From NCBI GenBank assembly GCA_002291925.1, contig DBAY01000007.1, positions 16,961-80,960 of the forward strand: a DNA stretch of 64,000 bases, in the 5' to 3' direction. The position numbers were made by a program, and so were the translations under genes. The DNA is from Alphaproteobacteria bacterium UBA998 (lineage in GTDB: Bacteria > Pseudomonadota > Alphaproteobacteria > Rickettsiales > UBA998). Under the pieces are notes generated by a model, which had not been told where the DNA came from, ran no database searches, and worked only from the letters and a program-made list of their open reading frames with translations. Position 1 is the first letter of the stretch, and each line of letters opens with the position of its first letter. This document shows, piece after piece, positions 35,202 to 44,147 of this stretch.

Positions 35202-35232
35202 TTTCCACCTGAGGAGCCCTAAGGTGGCGCCC

Positions 35233-36108
35233 TTAAGTCATTGTTTTGAAATAATCCATAAGCGAGGTCTGGCCGCTGCCCCGGCGGGCGGGCTGCTGCT
35301 GGGAGGCATGCGGCGCCCACGCGGTAAGGGTGAGCAGCTCAAAGGTGGCGGGGATGCGGCCTTCCGCATCGGCGTAGCGTTCCTGATAGAGGGCGGCGGC
35401 GCGCAGCAGGGTGGCGCGGCGGCTAAGGGTGCGGCGGCGGGCGGTGAGCGCATTGGTTTCGCCCATGGCCCGCAATTCACCCATCAGCGTGAGTGCGTCC
35501 GGGTACGTGACGGTCAGCAGGTCGCTATCGATGACGGGCAGGGCGAACCCGGCCCGTTGCAGCAGGCCGCCCGCATCGCGCACCTCCACGAAGGGGGAGA
35601 CGCGCGGGCTGATGCCGCCCTCGATCTCCAATTCCGCGTCGGCGAGGCAGGCACGCAATTCTTGCAACGTGCGCGCCCCCGGAACGATGGCGAGAAACAG
35701 CCCGTCCGGCTTCAGGGCACGGCGCAGCTGGATGAGCGCGCCGGGGAGGTCGTTCACCCAATGCAAATAGAAGGCGCTGAAGACGGCGTCGAAGGTGCCC
35801 TCGCCAAAGGGCAGCCATTCCTCATCCGCGACGAGCCGCAGGCCGGTGGGCGGCAGCATGGCCGGCGCGGCGTCGGCCTGCACCAGCTGCGCGATGCCGC
35901 CGCGCCCGGCCAGCGCCTCGGCAAGGATGCCCTGATGCGCGCCAAGCGCGAGGGCGTTCGGGAAGCGGTGCGTCAGGTCGTCCAGCCGGTCCGCCAGCCG
36001 CTCCGAGGCTTCGCGCACGAGAAAATCCACCGCGCCGAAACCGGGTGCGCGGCGCTGACGCCGGGCGCGCCAGAGGGGGCGGTCAAAGATGTTGCGCTCG
36101 TCCTGCAT
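35233..36108 (-). CDS. SAM-dependent methyltransferase, BioC/NDUFAF5-like
   Basis: A 291-residue class I methyltransferase. The usual glycine-rich SAM loop is weak (ALALGAHQGIL near 50), but later core motifs are clear: LPFGEGTFDAVFSAFYLHWVNDLPGALIQLRRALKPDG. This profile fits the BioC-like NDUFAF5 family of alphaproteobacteria. ATG 36108 (MQDERNIFDRPLWRARR) was chosen from family N-termini; the open frame continues upstream across the divergent comF gene and should be ignored there. It is divergent from comF with 18 bp between starts. Target unknown; the mitochondrial homologue acts on complex I. Confidence 0.8.
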   Translation of the reverse strand: MQDERNIFDRPLWRARRQRRAPGFGAVDFLVREASERLADRLDDLTHRFPNALALGAHQGILAEALAGRGGIAQLVQADAAPAMLPPTGLRLVADEEWLPFGEGTFDAVFSAFYLHWVNDLPGALIQLRRALKPDGLFLAIVPGARTLQELRACLADAELEIEGGISPRVSPFVEVRDAGGLLQRAGFALPVIDSDLLTVTYPDALTLMGELRAMGETNALTARRRTLSRRATLLRAAALYQERYADAEGRIPATFELLTLTAWAPHASQQQPARRGSGQTSLMDYFKTMT

Positions 36109-36126
36109 GGGGGGCAGGATACGGCG

Positions 36127-36876
36127 ATGTCGGCGAAAATCAAAGGATATGGTGCGGGGGCTGCCCGTCTGCTGGCGGACGTGTTGTGGCCGCCGCGCTG
36201 CGCGCTGTGCCGCACGGCGGTCGATGCCGCGCATACGCTGTGCGGGGAGTGTTTCGGCACGCTGCATTTCATTGCGGCGCCGCAATGCCGCTGCTGCGGC
36301 CTGCCGTTCAGCCATGCCCCGGCGGGCGAGCTGCTGTGCGGCGAATGCGCCGCCACTCCACCGCCTTATGATTGCGCCCGCGCCGCGCTGCTCTATGACG
36401 ATGCCTCGCGCCCGCTGGTGACGCGGCTGAAATATGGCGACCAGCCGCAATTGGCCCTGCTGCTCGCGCGCTGGATGCGGCTGGCAGGCCATGCCGCGCT
36501 GGAGGGGGCGGAGGCGATCGTTCCGGTGCCGCTCCATTGGCGGCGGATGCTGGCGCGGCGCTATAACCAGTCGCTGATGCTGGCGCGCGAGCTGGGGACG
36601 CTGAGCGGCCTGCCCGTGCGGCCGGAATGGCTGGTGCGGCGCAAGGCCACCACGCCGCAGGTGGGCTTGTCACGGGCGCAGCGGCGGCGTAACGTGGCCG
36701 CAGCCTTTGCGGTACCGCAATCCTCCCTGCCGCTGGTGAAGGGCAAGCGCCTCGTGCTGGTGGATGATGTGATGACCAGCGGCGCGACCTTGCAGGCCTG
36801 CACCCGCGTGCTGCGGCGGGCGGGAGCGGCGGAGATTCGCGTGCTGACGCTGGCGCGGCGCGCGCAGGTCGATTAG
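36127..36876 (+). CDS. comF: ComF family phosphoribosyltransferase-like protein
   Basis: A 249-residue protein. The N-terminal zinc-ribbon has paired cysteines (CALC, CGEC, CRCCG, CGEC between about 25 and 85). The PRPP-binding loop is RLVLVDDVMTSGATL near 207-220, and VPVPLHWRRMLARRYNQS is the other family hallmark. ComF proteins aid DNA uptake in competent bacteria and may act in recombination or salvage. ATG 36127 was chosen because the frame further upstream lies over the divergent methyltransferase. A nitrilase gene follows by nine bases. Confidence 0.92.
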   Translation: MSAKIKGYGAGAARLLADVLWPPRCALCRTAVDAAHTLCGECFGTLHFIAAPQCRCCGLPFSHAPAGELLCGECAATPPPYDCARAALLYDDASRPLVTRLKYGDQPQLALLLARWMRLAGHAALEGAEAIVPVPLHWRRMLARRYNQSLMLARELGTLSGLPVRPEWLVRRKATTPQVGLSRAQRRRNVAAAFAVPQSSLPLVKGKRLVLVDDVMTSGATLQACTRVLRRAGAAEIRVLTLARRAQVD

Positions 36877-36885
36877 ATAGAACAT

Positions 36886-37749
36886 ATGCATTCATCCTCC
36901 ATCCTCCGCGCCGCCTGCATCCAGCTGACCGCCACCAACGACATGGACGCCAATTGCGCCCACGCCGAAGGGCTGATGCGGCAGGCCATCGCGCAAGGTG
37001 CGCGGTTTCTGGCCTTGCCGGAAAACGCCTTTTTCATGCGCGGATCGGACAAGGACGCGCCCGCGCCTTACACCGTGGAGGAGCATCCCGGCGTGCGGCT
37101 CTGCCAGTCGCTGGCCAAGGCGCATGGGGTATGGGTACTGATTGGTTCCATCTTCGTGCCCGCGCCGCCGCATTATGACGGTGCGCCACCGAAATGGTTC
37201 AACCGCACTGTGGTGATTAACGCGGCGGGCGAGATTGCCGCGCTCTATGACAAGATTCACCTGTTTGATGCCATGGTCGGCGGTGACCAACATTACCGCG
37301 AATCGGACCGCATCCAGTATGGCGAACATCTGGCGCAGGTTCCGACCCCGTGGGGCCGCATGGGGCTCACCATCTGCTACGACATGCGCTTCCCCCATCT
37401 CTACCGCGACCTCGCCAAGGCGGGGGCCACGCTGTTCGCCGCGCCGGCTGCCTTTACCTATGTCACGGGGAAGGCGCACTGGCATGTGCTGCTGCGCGCG
37501 CGGGCCATCGAGACGGGCAGTTTCATCCTGGCGCCCGGCCAGTGCGGCCACCATCCCGGCGGACGGCGTACCTACGGCCATTCGCTGATTGTCGGCCCGT
37601 GGGGCGATATCCTCGCCGAAGCCTCCGAGGAGACGCCGGAAGTGCTGGTGGCCGACCTCGACATGGCACAGGTGGCCCAGATGCGCCGTGACCTGCCCTG
37701 CCTGCAGCATGACCGCGCCTACAAGACGACGGAGGATTTTTCCATCTAG
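36886..37749 (+). CDS. carbon-nitrogen hydrolase (Nit1/NIT2-like amidase)
   Basis: A 287-residue nitrilase-superfamily enzyme with the Glu-Lys-Cys triad at Glu46 (LPENAFF), Lys123 (YDKIHLFD) and Cys164 (ICYDMRFP). The sequence profile matches bacterial deaminated-glutathione amidase / omega-amidase proteins, which repair or recycle side products in the cytoplasm. The gene follows comF, an order seen in other alphaproteobacteria. Its stop overlaps that of the convergent rimI gene in CTAG (37746-37749). Confidence 0.9.
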   Translation: MHSSSILRAACIQLTATNDMDANCAHAEGLMRQAIAQGARFLALPENAFFMRGSDKDAPAPYTVEEHPGVRLCQSLAKAHGVWVLIGSIFVPAPPHYDGAPPKWFNRTVVINAAGEIAALYDKIHLFDAMVGGDQHYRESDRIQYGEHLAQVPTPWGRMGLTICYDMRFPHLYRDLAKAGATLFAAPAAFTYVTGKAHWHVLLRARAIETGSFILAPGQCGHHPGGRRTYGHSLIVGPWGDILAEASEETPEVLVADLDMAQVAQMRRDLPCLQHDRAYKTTEDFSI

Positions 37750-38180
37750 AATACCCGCCGCATCACGAGCGCATCTTCGTCGTCAGGGTAGTAGCGCGGG
37801 CGCTGGCCGGTAAGGTGAAAGCCGCAGGATGCATAGAGCTGGCGCGCGGCGTCATTCCCGGCGCGCAATTCGAGGTAGACGCGGGCGCAACCTTCCTCCG
37901 CCAGCACCTGCAGGGCCAAATCGAGCAGGTAGCGCGCATAGCCTTGGCGCCGATGTGCCGGAGCGGTGCCGAGGGTGAGAATCTCCGCCTCCTCCGCCGC
38001 GCGGCGGAGGAGGAGAAACGCGAGCGGCTTGCCATCCTCCTGCACTTGCCAGCCGGTGACACCGGGCTGTTGCAACAATCCCTCGAACGAGGCGCGGCTC
38101 CATGCTTCGGCCAGCACTTCGGCATGCAGCGCCGCGAGGGCTTCGGCATCGGCTGGCGTAACGGGAAGGAGGGCGATCAA
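37746..38180 (-). CDS. rimI: ribosomal protein alanine N-acetyltransferase
   Basis: A 144-residue GNAT enzyme that would acetylate the N-terminal alanine of ribosomal protein S18. The CoA-binding motif RRQGYARYLLDLAL (about 76-90) and the end part YASCGFHLTGQRPRYYPDDEDALVMRR are characteristic of RimI. It overlaps the upstream TPR-methyltransferase gene by four bases (ATGA). tsaB, a frequent neighbour elsewhere, is not present. Confidence 0.82.
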   Translation of the reverse strand: MIALLPVTPADAEALAALHAEVLAEAWSRASFEGLLQQPGVTGWQVQEDGKPLAFLLLRRAAEEAEILTLGTAPAHRRQGYARYLLDLALQVLAEEGCARVYLELRAGNDAARQLYASCGFHLTGQRPRYYPDDEDALVMRRVF

Positions 38181-39238
38181 GCGGGCTTGCGCAGGATGTA
38201 CTGGGCGAGCTGCCCGTCCGGATAGGCTTGCACGGCCTCCACCGTCACCACCTCCAGCGGCGTGGTGGCGATCTTCTCGCGCAGGTAGGCCTCGCTATGG
38301 CCGAAGCGGCTGACCTTGGGCAGCATGGCGAAGCCCTTGGCCGCCGCGTAGGGCTCCACCTGGAACAGGAACAGCCCGCCGGGGCGCAGTGCCCGCGCCG
38401 CATGTTCGAACAGATGGCCGAGATCGCCCATGTAATTGAAAACATGCACGGCGGTGATCAGCTCCACTGGCTCCGGCACATCCGGCAGGAACAGGCGCAT
38501 ATCCTGCTGGTAGGCGCTGCTGTAGATGCGGCTCTTGTCCTCGCGGCGGCGCTCGCTGGCCTGCGCCAGCATCCCGCGCGAGACGTCGACGCCGATCACC
38601 TGCTCGCAGTAAGGTGCCAGCATGGTGCCGGTAAGCCCCGTGCCGCAGCCGAGATCGATCAGCGTATGGTTGACACGTTTGGGCTCCAGATAGCGTTGCA
38701 GCGACGCCTCGGCGACGATGTGGGCCCGGTAGCCGAGCGAGGCCTGCGAGCGGTCATAGTCCGGGGCCAGCCGGTCGAAATAATCCACCGCGATGGTAGC
38801 GGGCATCGTGGTGGGGCGCTTGGCTTCCGGGAGGATGTTGGGGTCAATGGTGGCCAGCATGAAGCGGGTTTCTTCATGGTTCGGATTCAGCTTGTAGCTG
38901 CGAGCAAAGGCCTGCATGGCCTTCACTTTCTGGCCAAGGCTGAGATAGGACGTGCCGAGGTAATACCAGGATTCCTGGTGGTTCGGCGCCAGCCACAGCG
39001 CCAGCCGGAAGCGCAGGATGGCATCGCGCAGGCGGCCCTCCGCCAGCATCTGCAGGCCTAGCTGGTAATTGATCATTGGCAGGTGGTTCAGCCGGTATTT
39101 AAACTCGTCGACGAAATTCACCGGCACACTCAGGATATCCCGCAGCGCTTCGCCGAGCGGCGAGCGGCGCTGACGGTTGGGCACTACGCCGGGGGTGAGG
39201 GAAGGGGAGGACGGCGAGGGGGTCTGCTCTGGCTGCAT
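38177..39238 (-). CDS. TPR-containing class I methyltransferase
   Basis: A 353-residue protein. Residues about 55-130 contain two tetratricopeptide-like helix pairs (AEGRLRDAILRFRLALWLAPNHQESWYYLGTSYLS in part). They precede a Rossmann methyltransferase with the SAM motif LIDLGCGTGLTG at about 195-206. The arrangement matches a family of predicted TPR methyltransferases found in alphaproteobacteria. The substrate is unknown. The first 25 residues are Pro/Ser-rich. It is divergent from ubiG and is the first gene of a two-gene unit with rimI. Confidence 0.8.
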   Translation of the reverse strand: MQPEQTPSPSSPSLTPGVVPNRQRRSPLGEALRDILSVPVNFVDEFKYRLNHLPMINYQLGLQMLAEGRLRDAILRFRLALWLAPNHQESWYYLGTSYLSLGQKVKAMQAFARSYKLNPNHEETRFMLATIDPNILPEAKRPTTMPATIAVDYFDRLAPDYDRSQASLGYRAHIVAEASLQRYLEPKRVNHTLIDLGCGTGLTGTMLAPYCEQVIGVDVSRGMLAQASERRREDKSRIYSSAYQQDMRLFLPDVPEPVELITAVHVFNYMGDLGHLFEHAARALRPGGLFLFQVEPYAAAKGFAMLPKVSRFGHSEAYLREKIATTPLEVVTVEAVQAYPDGQLAQYILRKPA

Positions 39239-39292
39239 AAAATGTCCGGATGCCCGCTATACATTCATAAATCAGGGTTTATAGTGTAGCTT

Positions 39293-40051
39293 ATGGAAGA
39301 AAAATTAAAAGCGCGTGTTTCGGTGGATGCCGAGGATGTGGAGCGTTTTTCGCGCATTGCCGAGGAATGGTGGGACCCGCGCGGCAAGTTCCGCCCGCTG
39401 CATGCCATCAACCCGGTGCGGCTGCGCTACCTGCGCGACCGCATGGAGGCCCATTTCGGCAAGCAGGCGCTGGCGTCCGATGCCCCCCTGAAAGGCCTAA
39501 GCCTGGTGGATATCGGCTGCGGCGGCGGGCTCATCAGCGAGCCGATGGCGCGGCTGGGCGCCGTCGTGACGGGCATCGACGCGTCGGAGAAGAATATCGC
39601 GGTGGCGGGGCTGCATGCGCAGAAGATGGGGCTCTCCATCGATTACCGCGCCACCACCGCCGAAGCACTGCGCGCGGAAGGCGCGGCCTTCGACGTGGTG
39701 CTGGCGCTGGAGATTGTGGAACACGTGGCAGATGTGCCGTTTTTCCTGGAGACCGTGGCCGCGCTGGTGAAGCCCGGCGGCCTGCTGGTGATGAGCACGC
39801 TCAACCGCACGCTGAAATCGCTGGTAATGGCCAAGTTCGGCGCCGAATACATCCTGCGCTGGTTGCCCATCGGCACCCATGACTGGAACCAGTTCCTGCG
39901 CCCCTCCGAGCTGATTCAGCCGCTGGAAAAGCATGGCCTCGCGCTCATGGACCTGTCGGGCATGGTGTTTTCCCCGCTAAAGAACGAGTGGCGGATTGAT
40001 GGCAAGGACTTGGAAGTCAATTATCTAGCCTGCTTTCGCAAACCTGCCTGA
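39293..40051 (+). CDS. ubiG: ubiquinone biosynthesis O-methyltransferase
   Basis: A 252-residue SAM enzyme that carries out both O-methylations of ubiquinone synthesis at the membrane. The SAM motif VDIGCGGGLISEPMARLGA (about 72-90) and the signature EEWWDPRGKFRPLHAINPVRL (in part) are diagnostic. Near the C-terminus KNEWRI and VNYLACF fit the family. It precedes lysC, the order common in alphaproteobacteria. Confidence 0.95.
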   Translation: MEEKLKARVSVDAEDVERFSRIAEEWWDPRGKFRPLHAINPVRLRYLRDRMEAHFGKQALASDAPLKGLSLVDIGCGGGLISEPMARLGAVVTGIDASEKNIAVAGLHAQKMGLSIDYRATTAEALRAEGAAFDVVLALEIVEHVADVPFFLETVAALVKPGGLLVMSTLNRTLKSLVMAKFGAEYILRWLPIGTHDWNQFLRPSELIQPLEKHGLALMDLSGMVFSPLKNEWRIDGKDLEVNYLACFRKPA

Positions 40052-40125
40052 GTCGCATCAAAATCATTTGCATTCGTGATGGTTGCTCCCTAAAAACGAA
40101 AGCCTTTGCAGCAGGCGTTTTCTCC

Positions 40126-41367
40126 ATGGCCCTCATCGTGATGAAATTCGGCGGGACGTCGGTGGGCTCCACCGAGCGGATCCGTCATGTGGCGACGCTG
40201 GTGCAGCGCGAAGTGGCGCGCGGCAACCGCGTGATTGTCAATGTGTCCGCCATGTCGGGCGTCACGGATTCGCTCATCACGCTGGTGCGCGAGGTGGCGA
40301 CGCCGGAAACGCCGGACGCCTTTGCCGACATGGATTTCGTGGTGGCGACAGGCGAGCAGGTGACGGCCGGGCTGCTGGCATTGCGGCTGCAGGAACTGGG
40401 CCAGCCCGCGCGCGCCTTCGCCGGGTGGCAGATTCCGGTGCTCACTACTGACGCCTTCACCAAAGCGCGTGTGGAGCAGATTGACACCAGGAACATCAAC
40501 GCCGTGCTGGACAAGGGTCATGTCGCCGTAGTGGCGGGCTTTCAGGGCATCACGGAGGATCAGCGCATCACCACGCTGGGCCGTGGCGGCTCGGACACCT
40601 CGGCGGTGGCGCTGGCGGCGGCGTTCGAGGCGGATCGCTGCGACATCTATACGGATGTGGATGGTGTCTATACCGCCGATCCGCGCATCGTGCGCACGGC
40701 GAAGAAGCTCGACCGCGTCTCCTATGAGGAGATGCTGGAGCTGGCCAGCCAGGGCAGCAAGGTGCTGCAGACGCGCTCGGTTGAGCTGGCGATGAATTAC
40801 AATGTGAAACTGCAGGTGCTCTCGACCTTTGAGGACAAGCCGGGCACACTGCTGGTACGCGAGGAGGAAATCGTGGAGAAACACCGGGTCACGGGCATTG
40901 CCTACAGCCGCGACGACGCACGCATCACCATCACCGAGGTGGAGGACCGCCCCGGCGTGGCGGCGGCCATTTTCGGCCCGCTCGCCGAGTCCAACATCAA
41001 CGTGGACATGATCGTCCAGAACGTCACGCCGGACGGTAAGGCCACCGACATGACCTTCACCGTCTCCAAGGGCGACCTGCCGCACGCCGTAAAAGTGCTG
41101 AAGGAGAATCTCAAGGACGTCAGGTACGGCGGGCTGCACACGGATGAGAACGTGGCGAAGGTCTCCGTGGTCGGCGTCGGCATGCGCTCGCATGCCGGGG
41201 TGGCGCAGGAGATGTTCTCGACGCTGGCGGGCAAGGGCATTAACCTCATCGTCATTTCCACCTCGGAGATCAAGATCAGCGTGCTGATCGAGGAGTCCTA
41301 CCTCGAGCTGGCCCTGCGTGCCCTGCACACGACCTATGGGCTCGATGCGGTGGTGGAGCGCGGGTAG
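40126..41367 (+). CDS. lysC: aspartate kinase
   Basis: A 413-residue first enzyme of lysine, threonine and methionine synthesis. The kinase domain starts with VMKFGGTSVGS and contains GRGGSDTSAVALAAA, both catalytic or nucleotide-binding motifs. Two ACT domains in the last 150 residues (VEDRPGVAAAIFGPLAE and VSVVGVGMRSHAGVAQEMF) give feedback control by lysine and/or threonine. A full-length class without fused homoserine dehydrogenase. It lies alone downstream of ubiG. Confidence 0.97.
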   Translation: MALIVMKFGGTSVGSTERIRHVATLVQREVARGNRVIVNVSAMSGVTDSLITLVREVATPETPDAFADMDFVVATGEQVTAGLLALRLQELGQPARAFAGWQIPVLTTDAFTKARVEQIDTRNINAVLDKGHVAVVAGFQGITEDQRITTLGRGGSDTSAVALAAAFEADRCDIYTDVDGVYTADPRIVRTAKKLDRVSYEEMLELASQGSKVLQTRSVELAMNYNVKLQVLSTFEDKPGTLLVREEEIVEKHRVTGIAYSRDDARITITEVEDRPGVAAAIFGPLAESNINVDMIVQNVTPDGKATDMTFTVSKGDLPHAVKVLKENLKDVRYGGLHTDENVAKVSVVGVGMRSHAGVAQEMFSTLAGKGINLIVISTSEIKISVLIEESYLELALRALHTTYGLDAVVERG

Positions 41368-41514
41368 ACTTCCGCGCGCCGGTTGGCTTCGCATAAGCGC
41401 GAAAATATATATTAAAAAGTTTATAAAAATTTACACTTCGTTAATAACTCCCGCATATGTTGCCATTTCGCCACATCGGCGATGATTTTGTGCAACAAAA
41501 AGGAGTATGAAGTG

Positions 41515-41826
41515 ATGAAACCCTTGGCATTCGATGAAGAGCTGGCCGCCGCGCTCACCACATTGCGCCAGTGGCAGGCATTGGCGTACCGGCAGGACCG
41601 CCCCGAACTGGCGCAGCTGCTGCATACGCTGCAGGCGGACATGGAAGCGCATGCGGCACAGCAACGCCTGCACCCCATGACCCTGCGCAAGACCATGCAT
41701 TTCCTGCAGGTGCTGATGAAAAGCCACCCGCATTCGCAGCGCCGTTTTGCCCGCATCCTCGGTGACCGCGTCCAGGCCGATGCCCCGGCCTGCTATGCAG
41801 AAGCGGTTTCTGAGCTAAGCGCGTGA
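41515..41826 (+). CDS. small hypothetical helical protein
   Basis: A 103-residue protein that I do not recognise. It is helical and rich in Ala, Gln, Leu and His (LAAALTTLRQWQALAYRQDRP; MTLRKTMHFLQVLMKSHPHS), without signal peptide or membrane helix. ATG 41515 has AAGGAG nine bases upstream; the open frame also has an ATG at 41482 but no site there. The upstream region is very AT-rich and probably holds its promoter. Confidence 0.6.
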   Translation: MKPLAFDEELAAALTTLRQWQALAYRQDRPELAQLLHTLQADMEAHAAQQRLHPMTLRKTMHFLQVLMKSHPHSQRRFARILGDRVQADAPACYAEAVSELSA

Positions 41827-41966
41827 CTTCAAGAAACTATCATCCATTCACATAGGGAGGGCGAGGGGCGTATTGGGACCTGAGCTTCAAGCATCTATGC
41901 CAGCGTGGAGGGAAAGAGCTTCGTTCAATTCAACCTTACCCGTTTTCACATTTAGGAGAGAATCAC

Positions 41967-42365
41967 ATGAAACCCATTCTTACCTTGGCGGCCATTCTGG
42001 CTATGGGCGTTGCGCCCGTACTCGCCAGCAGCCAATCGTCCAATTCCATGAACAGCGGTGCCTCGTCGGGTATGTCGTCCGGCATGTCCTCGGGCTCCGG
42101 CGCCTCGATGTCCGCCTCGCAAGGCGACATGGGCCAGCGCGCGCAGTATTACCTAAAGCAGATGGACAAGAACGCCGATAACTCTGTGTCGGAGGAAGAG
42201 CACGAAGATTTCGCCAAGAACATGTTTGGCCAGGCCGACAAGGACGGCAACGGCAAGCTCACGCTGAGCGAGATCCAGCAGCAGAAGCAGCAGGAAATGC
42301 AGCAGATGCAGCAAAGCATGGGCGGCGCGTCGTCTGGCACAGCCACCACGCGCTCCGGTAGCTAA
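41967..42365 (+). CDS. secreted EF-hand protein
   Basis: A 132-residue exported protein. The N-terminal 20 residues form a signal peptide cleaved near VLASS. A Ser/Gly/Met-rich linker follows (repeats of SSGMSSG). Two EF-hand loops follow, DKNADNSVSEEE (about 74-85) and DKDGNGKLTLSE (about 94-105), both with the right Ca2+ ligand positions. The end is Gln/Met-rich. AGGAGA lies seven bases before the ATG. It probably binds calcium in the periplasm; a strong terminator follows. Confidence 0.85.
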   Translation: MKPILTLAAILAMGVAPVLASSQSSNSMNSGASSGMSSGMSSGSGASMSASQGDMGQRAQYYLKQMDKNADNSVSEEEHEDFAKNMFGQADKDGNGKLTLSEIQQQKQQEMQQMQQSMGGASSGTATTRSGS

Positions 42366-42384
42366 CACGCCTGAAAGACTGATG

Positions 42385-42418
42385 AAAAAAAAGGGAGGCT
42401 GCGGCCTCCCTTTTTTTT
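42385..42418. terminator. bidirectional intrinsic terminator
   Basis: GGGAGGC-TGCG-GCCTCCC with a run of A before and eight T after. It can serve the EF-hand gene on the plus strand and the peptidoglycan-binding gene converging on the minus strand. Confidence 0.9.
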
Positions 42419-42444
42419 AATGTGGCCCAGTGCCCAGCAGAATG

Positions 42445-43941
42445 TTAGCCAAGCCCCGTCGAAGCTCGCTCCAATTGAGCGGCGGAGGCGACCGGCGTTG
42501 CAGGCATGGCGATTTCAGACACTGCCTGACCGCCTGTTACTTCTGCCGAACGGGCACCTACGCGCGGAGGCTGAAGGCGTTCAGCCATATTAGGATGGCC
42601 ACTATCCATGCCCAGCCGGGTCAGAGTTTGCGGACCTATCCGGCCATCGACCGTGACGCCTGCCTGCTGCTGGTACACACGGACGGCTTCCTCGGTCTGT
42701 GGACCAAACCGTCCGTCAAGGCTGAGCGGGCGGCCGCGCGAGTCGCGCCAGTTTTCGGGGAGCGCCCGCTGAAGGGCTTCTTGAACCTGACGAATACCAT
42801 CCCCGTGATGGCCGCGCATATGCACGCCCCCCAGCCGCACAACATGCGTGGCCGCGTCAAGATTGACTGGCTCGCGCGCAGGGGCGGGTGCGGGAGGACC
42901 TTGGACAGGCTGAACCGGAGCGGGCGCGCTAGCAGCGGCCTCTGGTGCCGGTAGCGGCGCAACAGTCGGGGGAGCCGGGGGGACAGGCGGGATAGACACG
43001 GGTTCCGCAATCGGAGCAACAGGCGGCGCCGCGGGAGTAGGGATATTTGCCGCCGCGACAAGCGTAGGAGGCGAGCCAGCAGGGGTTGGCGCGGGTACCG
43101 GAGGGGTTGGCCCCGATGCCAGCGCCACTGTCGGCGGAGTCGATGGATCCGCAATGCCTGTGCCTTCATTCGCCGGAGGAGAGACAACCGTGGCCTGGGC
43201 CGCACTTACGGTAAATGCAGCCATGACCCGGCCAAGAAAGCCTGCCTGTTGCGTATCGCCGGACTCGCGAGTGCGCTGCCGTTCCGCCGCTTGCGCAAGC
43301 GCATCGCGGCCAGGCTCACCGTTGCTTGTGAGAAAGTTTTCCTGGCGCCGCGTCAGGTCAGCTTGCGCCTGTGCAATCGAGCGCTCCTCCTCGCTGAAGG
43401 CGTTCAGGGCTGTCTCCATTTGGGCCGCACGGGCGGTGGCGGTGCGGCGGCCGACGGCGCCGAGATTGGCATCGCTAGACCTCTGGCGCTCCAGCGCAAT
43501 GCCAGCGCGAAGGCTGGTTTGCTCCTCCGGCGTCAGCCTCATGCTATCCAGCGCGGCGCGGCGCTGCTCCAGCGCTGAGCCCTGGCTTAGAATGGTCTGG
43601 GCTTCCCGTCCAAGCCGCGCTGCTTCGCGCTGCTCGGGGGTCTCGCTGTCTGCGGCAACCGATGACCGTCCTTCCGCTGTCAGGCCGCGCCCCTGTGCCA
43701 GCATGCGCTGCCGCTCTGACTCCATCCGCGCGGTCTGCTCGCGCGCGGCCTGTTCCTGACGCTCGCGCTGGAAAGCCTGCACCATGGCTTCCGGGTCGCC
43801 TCCCTGCTGACGGATCTCTTGCGAAATTTGTCCCAGTTCCCGGTTGATACGTGCACGATCCGACCAGTTAAGCACGGACAAACCAGCATGGCGCTCCCGA
43901 TTTGCACGAAGCCTGTCTTGCAGTTCTTCAAGTGTTGCCAT
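42445..43941 (-). CDS. peptidoglycan-binding domain protein with coiled coil and Pro-rich linker
   Basis: A 498-residue protein in three parts. Residues 1-230 are a highly charged helical coiled coil (many Arg, Glu, Gln). Residues about 235-350 form a Pro/Ala-rich linker, with a weak hydrophobic patch before it (FLGRVMAAFTVSAAQATVV). Residues about 365-450 are a PG_binding_1 domain (GDGIRQVQEALQRAL, DGRFGPQTEEAVRVYQQQAG, DGRIGPQTLTRLG). There is no N-terminal signal, so how it meets peptidoglycan is unclear. AAAGGAGGTTATC gives an excellent ribosome binding site. A weak Pho-box-like repeat (43982-43999) lies upstream. Confidence 0.75.
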   Translation of the reverse strand: MATLEELQDRLRANRERHAGLSVLNWSDRARINRELGQISQEIRQQGGDPEAMVQAFQRERQEQAAREQTARMESERQRMLAQGRGLTAEGRSSVAADSETPEQREAARLGREAQTILSQGSALEQRRAALDSMRLTPEEQTSLRAGIALERQRSSDANLGAVGRRTATARAAQMETALNAFSEEERSIAQAQADLTRRQENFLTSNGEPGRDALAQAAERQRTRESGDTQQAGFLGRVMAAFTVSAAQATVVSPPANEGTGIADPSTPPTVALASGPTPPVPAPTPAGSPPTLVAAANIPTPAAPPVAPIAEPVSIPPVPPAPPTVAPLPAPEAAASAPAPVQPVQGPPAPAPAREPVNLDAATHVVRLGGVHMRGHHGDGIRQVQEALQRALPENWRDSRGRPLSLDGRFGPQTEEAVRVYQQQAGVTVDGRIGPQTLTRLGMDSGHPNMAERLQPPRVGARSAEVTGGQAVSEIAMPATPVASAAQLERASTGLG

Positions 43942-43981
43942 GATAACCTCCTTTACATCATTCAGTATTTAATCATGTCTT

Positions 43982-43999
43982 TGTTAAACAAATGTGACG
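43982..43999 (-). promoter_or_regulatory. weak Pho-box-like direct repeat
   Basis: On the minus strand: CGTCACA TTTG TTTAACA, an 11-bp period with a poor second half-site. Ten bases downstream lies TAAATA, a fair -10. It faces the peptidoglycan-binding gene. Weaker than the elements at 35182 and 54448. Confidence 0.35.
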
Positions 44000-44147
44000 A
44001 TACATATTCATGTGATAGTGATCCCTTTCAATGCGCCGGAACGCGCTGCTCTGCAAAAATAAAGCGGCTCTACGTTTGCTACGCTGGCTAAAACGTCATA
44101 AGTAGGCTATCAAGCTGGCCCAACGCCCTTTTCAGGAGATTGCCCCC

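Noticed and set aside
35224..36126. A 300-residue N-terminal extension of comF
   Set aside because: The extension overlaps the divergent methyltransferase and is low-complexity; comF homologues start at 36127.
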